Assembly (NCBI RefSeq): GCF_030285665.1
Contig: NZ_CP127295.1
Span: 4,526,001-4,590,000 of the forward strand
DNA: 64,000 bases
Reading direction: 5' to 3'
Source: Amycolatopsis mongoliensis
GTDB taxonomy: Bacteria > Actinomycetota > Actinomycetes > Mycobacteriales > Pseudonocardiaceae
In this document: positions 8,219-14,305 of the stretch, piece after piece
How positions within the stretch are numbered: the stretch's first letter is position 1
Layout: each line of letters begins with the position of its first letter
Made by a program: the position numbers and the translations under genes
The notes under the pieces: generated by a model
Databases searched by the model: none
Told to the model about the DNA's origin: nothing
Seen by the model: the letters and a program-made list of their open reading frames with translations, nothing else

Positions 8219-9034
8219 TCAGGCGATGTCACGGCGGTGCAGCAGCCAGCCGCCGAGCACCCCGAAGGCGATCAGGTAGGCGGCCAGCACGGCGGCGGCC
8301 TGCCCCGCCCCGACGACCGGGTCGACGCCCGGGGCGCTCGCCCCGAACGCGGCCGCGAGCGCACCCGCGTTCGGCCCGGGCAGGGCCTTCTGCAGCTGCG
8401 CGACCCAGTCCAGCAGCGGCGCGGCGATCGACGCGAGGAGGTTCTGCACGGCCAGCAGCCACACCAGGCCGAGCCCGATCGGCAGCGCGACCGAGCGCAG
8501 GCCGACGGCGAGCAGCACGCCGAGCGCGCCCCACATCGTCGTGACGAGCCAGCCGGCGCCGAGGCCCAGCAGGACGTCGGAGACCGCGGGCCAGACCAGG
8601 GCCCGGTCCTGCAGCGACGCGACGAGCACGCTGGCGCCCGCGGTCGCCGCGAACAGCGCGAGCACCACGGTCAGCGCCCCGATCGCGACGGTGACCAGTT
8701 TCGCGGTGAAGACGGCGACGCGCGACGGGTGCTGCACCAGCACCGTCTTCCACGTGCCGTAGCCGTATTCGCTCCCCGCCACCAGCACGCCGAAGATCAG
8801 CGCGAGGGCCCCGACGAAGATCGGCAGGCCGCCCAGCGCGCTGCCGACGAACGCGCCGGGCAGCATCGCGTCCAGCCCGCGGCCGGAGCCCGGGGGACCG
8901 GCGGCCCCGCTCAACCCCGCGTACGGGACGGCGTAGCCGAACGTCAGCGACAGCACGACGGCGACGGCCGGCAGCAGCCGGCTCGCGGGGCGGCGGGCCT
9001 GCTTGGTCAGCTCGGCTCGGATGTCACGCGGCAT
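8219..9034 (-). CDS. ABC-2 type transporter permease
   Basis: 271 aa with about six membrane segments, starting MPRDIRAELTKQARRPASRLLP, the usual cytoplasmic lead-in of ABC-2 permeases (DrrB/NatB-like). The stretch GSEYGYGTWKTVLVQHPSR matches the conserved EYxxGTxxxxL region of this family. It overlaps the ATPase gene by 11 nt, so the two are translationally coupled and form one exporter. Substrate unknown (drug, lipid or peptide). Confidence 0.85.
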   Translation of the reverse strand: MPRDIRAELTKQARRPASRLLPAVAVVLSLTFGYAVPYAGLSGAAGPPGSGRGLDAMLPGAFVGSALGGLPIFVGALALIFGVLVAGSEYGYGTWKTVLVQHPSRVAVFTAKLVTVAIGALTVVLALFAATAGASVLVASLQDRALVWPAVSDVLLGLGAGWLVTTMWGALGVLLAVGLRSVALPIGLGLVWLLAVQNLLASIAAPLLDWVAQLQKALPGPNAGALAAAFGASAPGVDPVVGAGQAAAVLAAYLIAFGVLGGWLLHRRDIA

Positions 9035-9935
9035 GGTCGGTCCCTCCGGTCAGGGCGAGGAAGGTCTGTTCCAGGTCGGGTTCGCGCCAGCGCAGCTCGG
9101 TGACGGTGAACCCGGCGCCGACCAGCTCGGCGTTGACCCGCCCGGCCTGGCCCGGTTCGACGTCGAGTTCCAGCGCGGTGCCGTCGAGGCGGACGCGGTC
9201 CGCGCCGAAGAGCCGGCCGAGGTGGTCGCGGGCGGCGGCCACCGGGTCGGCGACGACGCGCAGCGCGCCGTCCGCCCGCAGGTCCTCGACCGTGGTTTCG
9301 GTGACGAGCCGGCCGTGGTCGAGGACGCCGACGCGGTCGCAGATCTGCTCGACCTCGCCCAGCAGGTGGCTCGACAGCAGCACGGTGCAGCCCTCGGCGG
9401 CGAGCTTGCGGAGGGTCACGCGCATGTCGGCCATGCCGGCCGGGTCGAGGCCGTTGGTCGGCTCGTCGAGCACGACCAGCTCCGGGTCCTTCAGCAGCGC
9501 CGCGGCGAGGCCGAGCCGCTGCTTCATGCCGAGCGAGTACGCCGAGTACCGGTCCTTCGCGCGGTCGGCGAGGCTGACGACGTCGAGCACGGCGTCGACG
9601 CGGGTGCGCCGCACGCCGGCGTGGTCGGCGAGGATCCGCAGGTTGGCCCGGCCGGACAGGTACGGGTAGAAGGCCGGCCCTTCGATCAGCGCGCCGACGC
9701 GGGCGAGGCTGCCGGGACCCGGTTCGGCGCCGAGCACCCGGACGCGGCCGGCGGTCGGCCGGATCAGGCCGAGCAGCATCCGCAGCGTCGTCGTCTTGCC
9801 GGCGCCGTTCGGGCCGAGGAAGCCGTACACCTCACCGGCGTGCACCGACAGGTTCAGGTCCTCGACCGCGGCGGCCGTTCCGTAGCGCTTGGTCAGGGCG
9901 GTTGTTTGAACGGGCAGAGCCACGGGCTGGGTCAT
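9024..9935 (-). CDS. ABC transporter ATP-binding protein (DrrA/CcmA type)
   Basis: 303 aa. Walker A GPNGAGKTT near residue 43, signature YSLGMKQRLGL near 134 (a common LSxG variant in this group), Walker B ELVVLDEPTNGLDP, and the switch His in LLSSHLL. The roughly 85-residue C-terminal extension (DHGRLVTE onward) resembles the regulatory tail of DrrA-like exporters. The ATG at 9935 has a good RBS (GGAAGG). It energises the permease encoded just downstream, and its start lies inside the 3' end of the upstream membrane-protein gene. Confidence 0.92.
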   Translation of the reverse strand: MTQPVALPVQTTALTKRYGTAAAVEDLNLSVHAGEVYGFLGPNGAGKTTTLRMLLGLIRPTAGRVRVLGAEPGPGSLARVGALIEGPAFYPYLSGRANLRILADHAGVRRTRVDAVLDVVSLADRAKDRYSAYSLGMKQRLGLAAALLKDPELVVLDEPTNGLDPAGMADMRVTLRKLAAEGCTVLLSSHLLGEVEQICDRVGVLDHGRLVTETTVEDLRADGALRVVADPVAAARDHLGRLFGADRVRLDGTALELDVEPGQAGRVNAELVGAGFTVTELRWREPDLEQTFLALTGGTDHAA

Positions 9936-10386
9936 GGGATTCCTTCCGGATGCGGCCCCACGGCTTGAAGACCGAGAGGACGCCGGCGAACAGCAGGAGC
10001 GCCGGGGCGACGACGACGGGGTAAAGCAGGCCCTCGGGGTGTGCGGTGGCTTCGGCGATCCCCGGCCGCAGCGCGACGAGGATCAGCAGCGCCGTCAGGA
10101 CGTTGACGGCCAGCTTCACCGCCACCCACCAGAACCGGACCAGGCCGTACCTGGTGCCGAGGCCGAGCACGACGCCGGTGGCGAGCGTGAGGACGGCGGC
10201 GGTCAGCATCGGCCAGACGGCGAACAGCGGGAGCGCCCGCAGGCTGGTGGCGACGACGGTGGCGTCGTCCGAGAGCAGTGCGGTGCAGACCAGGATGCCG
10301 AGCACGGCGTCGATCCCGATCCACGCGCCCGCCGAGACGATGTGCGCCACCAGGTACCACTTCCGGGTCCGCGGCTTGACGGTCAT
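9832..10386 (-). CDS. Four-helix membrane protein, first gene of the ABC operon
   Basis: 184 aa from ATG 10386 (the frame is open upstream but the hydrophobic protein begins MTVKPRTRKWYLVAHIVSAG). There are four membrane helices with a conserved-looking AHIVSAGAWIGID at the first, a pattern seen in DUF2269-like actinobacterial proteins. The last 35 residues (after FKPWGRIRKESH) overlap the ATPase start by 104 nt in another frame, so its C-terminus is unusually entangled with the next gene. It may be an accessory subunit of the exporter; function unknown. Confidence 0.7.
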   Translation of the reverse strand: MTVKPRTRKWYLVAHIVSAGAWIGIDAVLGILVCTALLSDDATVVATSLRALPLFAVWPMLTAAVLTLATGVVLGLGTRYGLVRFWWVAVKLAVNVLTALLILVALRPGIAEATAHPEGLLYPVVVAPALLLFAGVLSVFKPWGRIRKESHDPARGSARSNNRPDQALRNGRRGRGPEPVGARR

Positions 10387-10485
10387 GGAGCCTCCTTCAC
10401 GGTGGCTCCCATGGTGGCGATCCGGGCGGCCCCGGTCGTCCGCCGGCGGACGGCACTTGCGGCTACGCCGGGGTGCGTACGCCGC

Positions 10486-10512
10486 TGTCACAAGTGCCCG
10501 CCCGCATTCGTC
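10486..10512 (+). promoter_or_regulatory. ECF41-type promoter upstream of its own sigma factor
   Basis: TGTCACA at 10486-10492 and CGTC at 10509-10512, separated by 16 nt, match the -35/-10 pattern known for ECF41 sigma factors. The GTG start of an ECF41-type gene is 8 nt beyond, implying autoregulation and a very short leader. Confidence 0.7.
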
Positions 10513-10520
10513 ATAGCCGC

Positions 10521-11381
10521 GTGAGCGAGAACGACGTGACGACCGAGCGGCCGCAGCTGATCGCGATCGCCTACCGGCTGCTGGGTTCCCTGAGCGACGC
10601 CGAGGACGTGGTCCAGGAGGCGTACGGCCGGTGGTACGCCCTGTCCGAGCGGCAGCGGGACGCGATCGGCAGGCCGGGCGCGTGGCTGACGACGGTCGCG
10701 AGCCGCATCTGCCTGGACGTGCTGGGATCGGCGCGGGCCCGCCGGGAGCGGTACCCGGGCGAATGGATCCCGGAGCCGGTGCCGTCGGAGTGCCTCACCG
10801 ACCCGGCGGAGCTGCTGCTGCGCGACGAGTCGATCACGATGGCGTTCCTGGTCGTGTGCGAGTCGATGACCCCGGCGGAGCGGGTGGCGTTCGTCCTGCA
10901 CGACGTGTTCGGCTACCCGTTCGCCGAGGTGGCTTCGGTCCTGGGACGCACTCCGGCGGCGTGCCGCCAGCTGGCGACGTCGGCCCGGCGCCGCGTCCGT
11001 CCCGCACCGGCGCCTTCTCCCGCGCGGAGCGCGTCCGTCGTCCGGGCGTTCAAGGAAGCCTGGGAGGCCAAGGACATCCCGGGCCTGGTCGGGCTCCTGG
11101 ACCCGTCGGTGGTCGCGGTCGCCGACGGGGGCGGTCTCGCCAGTACGGTGGCGCACCCGGTCGAGGGCGGGGAGCAAGTGGCGCGCTACACCGTGCGGAT
11201 CACCGAGCGGGTCCCGGCCATGACACTGGTGGAGCGGCTGGTGAACGGCCGGCCCGGGCTGGTGGCCGAGCGCGACGGCGTGGTCGGGACGGTGCTGGCG
11301 TTCGACGTCGCGGACGGGGTGATCAGGCGGATCTGGGCGGTGCGGAACCCGGAGAAGCTCCGGCCCTGGCGGGCGGCGTAG
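10521..11381 (+). CDS. ECF41-type RNA polymerase sigma factor with SnoaL-like tail
   Basis: 286 aa from GTG 10521. Sigma region 2 (AYRLLGSLSDAEDVVQEAYGRW) and region 4 (MTPAERVAFVLHDVFGYPFAEVASVLGRT) are followed by a SnoaL-like domain of about 110 residues. Signature motifs of ECF41 are recognisable: WIPEP (WLPEP type) between regions 2 and 4, ADGGG (DGGGK type), and the closing NPEKL (NPDKL type). In this family no anti-sigma factor is used; the C-terminal domain itself modulates activity. ECF41 usually controls a neighbouring oxidoreductase or epimerase; the convergent SDR could be such a partner, but its promoter shows no TGTCACA. Confidence 0.92.
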   Translation: MSENDVTTERPQLIAIAYRLLGSLSDAEDVVQEAYGRWYALSERQRDAIGRPGAWLTTVASRICLDVLGSARARRERYPGEWIPEPVPSECLTDPAELLLRDESITMAFLVVCESMTPAERVAFVLHDVFGYPFAEVASVLGRTPAACRQLATSARRRVRPAPAPSPARSASVVRAFKEAWEAKDIPGLVGLLDPSVVAVADGGGLASTVAHPVEGGEQVARYTVRITERVPAMTLVERLVNGRPGLVAERDGVVGTVLAFDVADGVIRRIWAVRNPEKLRPWRAA

Positions 11382-11384
11382 CGA

Positions 11385-12107
11385 TCAGGTGCCCAGGCCG
11401 CTGTCGACCGGCAGGCCGGCGCCGGTGACGAAGCGGGCGGCGTCGGAGGCGAGGAACACGACGGCGTCGGCCATGTCGGTGACCTCGCCGGAGCCGGGCC
11501 GGGGGCCCGGCTCCGGCGAGGTCAGGCCGGGGTAGACGCAGTTGACGCGCACGTCGTAGCCGAGCTTCCCGGCCTCCGTCGCGGCCACCCGGGTCAGCCG
11601 GTCGACCGCGGACTTCGTCGCGGAGTAGCCGGCGATGCCGGGGAGGGCGACGGTCGCGGCGACCGACGCGATGTTGACGACCGCGCCGCCCTTGCCGGCC
11701 GCGCCGCCCGGGCGCATCGCGCGGAAGGCGTGCTTGATGCCGAGCGCGGTGCCGAGGACGTTGACGTCGAGCATCCGCCGGAAGTCGGCCGGGTCGAGGT
11801 CGGCGAGCGGGCCGGGGATTTCGACACCCGCGTTGTTGACCACGATGTCCAGGCCGCCGAGCTCGGCGACGGTCTCGCCGACCGCCTGCTCCCAGCTCGC
11901 GTCGTCGGTGACGTCGAGCCGGACGAACGCGGCGGCGGCGCCGGTCTGCTTCAGCGCGTCCGCGGTCGCGCGGCCCAGGTCCTCCCGGATGTCGGCGATC
12001 ACCACCGCGGCGCCGGCGGCCGCCAGCGCTTCGGCCATGCCGGCGCCGAGACCCCGCGCGCCGCCGGTGACCAGCGCCGCGCGCCCGGACAGGTCGTGCC
12101 GCCCCAT
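11385..12107 (-). CDS. Short-chain dehydrogenase/reductase
   Basis: 240 aa from ATG 12107, preceded by GGAGGAGGTG 3 nt upstream; the in-frame extension to 12182 would cover the operator. The Rossmann motif TGGARGLG (residues 14-21), NNAG at about 93 and the catalytic YSATK at about 160 are intact. The family oxidises or reduces alcohols, ketones or sugars with NAD(P). The loop after the active site is short (PEPGPRPGSGEVTD replaces the usual substrate-binding helices), so substrate range may be unusual. Divergent from a TetR regulator that probably represses it. Confidence 0.9.
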   Translation of the reverse strand: MGRHDLSGRAALVTGGARGLGAGMAEALAAAGAAVVIADIREDLGRATADALKQTGAAAAFVRLDVTDDASWEQAVGETVAELGGLDIVVNNAGVEIPGPLADLDPADFRRMLDVNVLGTALGIKHAFRAMRPGGAAGKGGAVVNIASVAATVALPGIAGYSATKSAVDRLTRVAATEAGKLGYDVRVNCVYPGLTSPEPGPRPGSGEVTDMADAVVFLASDAARFVTGAGLPVDSGLGT

Positions 12108-12171
12108 GGACACCTCCTCCTCGAGCCGGTCGGCGCCCAGCATCTCCGGGGTCTGGACGGTCGTCAAGAGT

Positions 12172-12196
12172 CTTTTGGACACTTGTCCAGTAAAAG
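12172..12196. promoter_or_regulatory. Candidate TetR operator
   Basis: TGGACACTTGTCCA (12176-12189) is a 6+2+6 inverted repeat, extended imperfectly to CTTTT...AAAAG on both sides. It lies between the divergent SDR and TetR starts, where such a repressor would bind. Region is also AT-richer than its surroundings. Confidence 0.6.
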
Positions 12197-12246
12197 CTGG
12201 TCAAACGATCGATAGACTGGACCCCGCAACCACCAAGTGACGGACG

Positions 12247-12885
12247 GTGCACGTGACAGAGGCGAAGGAGCGGGCCCGGGACCGGATCTCGCGCCGCCAG
12301 GTCGACAAGTTCGCCGACCGGCGGGCCCAGCTCGCCGCGTCGGCGCTGCGGACGCTGGCCGAGCTCGGCTACGCGCGCACCAGCCTGCGGGAGATCGCGC
12401 AGAACTCGGAGTTCTCGCACGGCGTGCTGCACTACTACTTCACCGACAAGGTCGACCTGCTGACCCACTGCGTGCGGCAGTTCGAGGAGGTGTGCGTCAC
12501 CCGGTACGACGAAATCGTCGCCCGCGCGCGGACGGCGGCGGAGCTGGAACGCGACTTCGCGGCGGCGATGGCCGCGACGCTGCGCGCGGACGCCAAGATG
12601 CACCGGCTCTGGTACGACCTGCGCAACCAGAGCCTGTTCGAGGAGTCCTTCCGCGCCGACGTGCTCGAGATCGACCGGCGCCGCGAGGAGATGATCCACC
12701 ACGTCGTCGCGCGCTACGCCGAGCTGGCCTCCGCGCCGGCCGCCGTCTCGCAGGCCGTCGCGTACGCGCTGCTCGACGGCCTGTTCCAGCAGGCCCTGCT
12801 CCGGCACCTGGCCGGCGAGGAGGACGCCGCGGCCGAGCTCGAACGGGCCGTCCCGGCCGTGCTGGCGCGCGTCGTGGTGGTCTAG
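12247..12885 (+). CDS. TetR family transcriptional regulator
   Basis: 212 aa from GTG 12247. The N-terminal HTH (LAASALRTLAELGYARTSLREIAQNSEFSHGVLHYYFTDK in parts: ALRTLAELGYARTSL, HGVLHYYFTDKVDLL) is typical TetR/AcrR; the remainder is an all-helical ligand domain. It is divergent from the SDR with a palindromic operator between them, the usual arrangement for local repression. Confidence 0.9.
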   Translation: MHVTEAKERARDRISRRQVDKFADRRAQLAASALRTLAELGYARTSLREIAQNSEFSHGVLHYYFTDKVDLLTHCVRQFEEVCVTRYDEIVARARTAAELERDFAAAMAATLRADAKMHRLWYDLRNQSLFEESFRADVLEIDRRREEMIHHVVARYAELASAPAAVSQAVAYALLDGLFQQALLRHLAGEEDAAAELERAVPAVLARVVVV

Positions 12886-13049
12886 GGGCCCAGGCGTTCG
12901 TGCGGGGTGCGCGGCGCCGGCACGACGAATGCGATCGCCGTCGCCACCACTCCGGCGAACAGCGACAGGTGCGCCGCGGCCGGCACGGCGCCGACCAGGA
13001 ACAGCCGCAGCGACCCCGAGATCAGCAGGCGCCACATCTTCGGGCTCAT
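12882..13049 (-). CDS. Small membrane protein (hypothetical)
   Basis: 55 aa from ATG 13049 (MSPKMWRLLISGSLRLFLVG); an upstream in-frame start at 13082 would add 11 residues. Two hydrophobic helices are joined by a short loop, with a polar C-terminus (PAPRTPHERLGP). It overlaps the TetR stop by 4 nt in the convergent direction. No family recognised. Confidence 0.5.
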   Translation of the reverse strand: MSPKMWRLLISGSLRLFLVGAVPAAAHLSLFAGVVATAIAFVVPAPRTPHERLGP

Positions 13050-13342
13050 GATCGACAAGTACCCCCGCCCGTCCGCGGCCACGCCGTGATCACCCGCCGG
13101 AGTGGCGGCGTCATTCGACTGTTTCGACGCGAAGTGGGGCCGCCCTGCCTGCCCGTGGTATTTCGCTGCGGAATCGGTGCGGCCACCAAGAATGTGGTCA
13201 CCGGGAAGGGTTTTCCCGTTTCGCGTGGCGGCGGGCCCGAAACCGCGGGATAACGATCCGTTTGCCGCGCCATGATCGACTGGACAGCGGCGTCGGCACT
13301 GACGAATATTGATGCCCGTGCGGGAACGGCGAGGGAGGAACG

Positions 13343-14302
13343 GTGGACTTCAGTGCGGCGGACGTGGTCGGCGAGCTGAAGGTCCTGCGCAAAGGGAGGG
13401 GAATTTTCACCACACCGCTCGCGGATCGTGTCGGGCCCGCTTTGCGCGCCACATGTGGCATTTTGGAAGATGACGACTCCGTGGAGATCCGGCGTAAACT
13501 CGCGGACCGATTGCGGCCGCTCGTCGAGTCGTTGCCGGACGATCTGAAGATCGCGCTGCGGGCCGCGTTCGCACTGGACGAGCGGGCGCGGAAGCCGTTC
13601 TACCAGGAACGGGTGCACTGGGCGGCGATCACGCTCGACCGCGACGACCGGACGGTGCGGCGGCGGATCGACGAAGGAATCGAGCAGGTCGCCGCAATGG
13701 CCGTCGCGGCCGGTCCGCCGGATCTGCGGCCGCGCTATCCGAGCCGGAGTTGGCACACCGAAGAACTGCGCGTCACGCTCGCACTCGACCAGCCGGTGGC
13801 CGAGGCGTTCGAATTCCGCCGGGTGGTCGCCGACGCCGACGAAATCGCCGAGCTGGACCTGGCACTGACGCTCACCGCGGCCGGGGAATCCGGCGTTTCG
13901 GTGCGCGAGTCCGATCTGGTGGTCGACGTGTTCCACGGTGGTGTGCTGGCCGGCCGGGCGATGGAGTCGAGCGACCGGGTCGGGCTGGCGTTGCGGTTGC
14001 CGGAGCCGCTGCGGCGCGGTGAACGGCACGACATCGGACTGCGATTCCGGGCGAACATGCGGGAACCGCATTACATCTGCGTGCCGCGGCACCCGTGCGA
14101 TCTGTTCGACCTGCACGTGCGGTTCGGTGACCGGGTGCCGGACCGGATCGTGCGGCTGGAGAAGGCGTTCCAGAACGACACGCGCTCGCCGCGCGGTGCG
14201 GTGCTGGAGACCGACGACGCGGGCGAGGTGCACGTCCGGTTCCGGCATCTGGCGCCGGGTTTCGCGTACGGGATCCGCTGGCTGCCGGCGGGCGCCGGGT
14301 GA
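13343..14302 (+). CDS. 319-aa protein of unknown function paired with STAND NTPase
   Basis: It begins MDFSAADVVGELKVLRKGRG after a gggagg ribosome site. The N-terminal half is helical and ends in a HTH-like stretch (YQERVHWAAITLDRDDRTVRR, residues ~90-112). The C-terminal half (from about 135, SWHTEELRVTLAL) is beta-rich with repeating hydrophobic strands, possibly an Ig-like or jelly-roll fold. No signal peptide. It resembles actinobacterial hypotheticals seen near regulators; I infer a DNA-binding or adaptor part joined to a recognition domain. Its stop is 3 nt from the stop of the convergent TIR-like/STAND protein. Function unknown. Confidence 0.75.
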   Translation: MDFSAADVVGELKVLRKGRGIFTTPLADRVGPALRATCGILEDDDSVEIRRKLADRLRPLVESLPDDLKIALRAAFALDERARKPFYQERVHWAAITLDRDDRTVRRRIDEGIEQVAAMAVAAGPPDLRPRYPSRSWHTEELRVTLALDQPVAEAFEFRRVVADADEIAELDLALTLTAAGESGVSVRESDLVVDVFHGGVLAGRAMESSDRVGLALRLPEPLRRGERHDIGLRFRANMREPHYICVPRHPCDLFDLHVRFGDRVPDRIVRLEKAFQNDTRSPRGAVLETDDAGEVHVRFRHLAPGFAYGIRWLPAGAG

Positions 14303-14305
14303 GCG

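Noticed and set aside
13083..13253. Small plus-strand ORF after the TetR gene (VITRRSGGVIRLF...)
   Set aside because: No ribosome site, odd composition and no protein-like pattern; more likely promoter region of the 319-aa gene.
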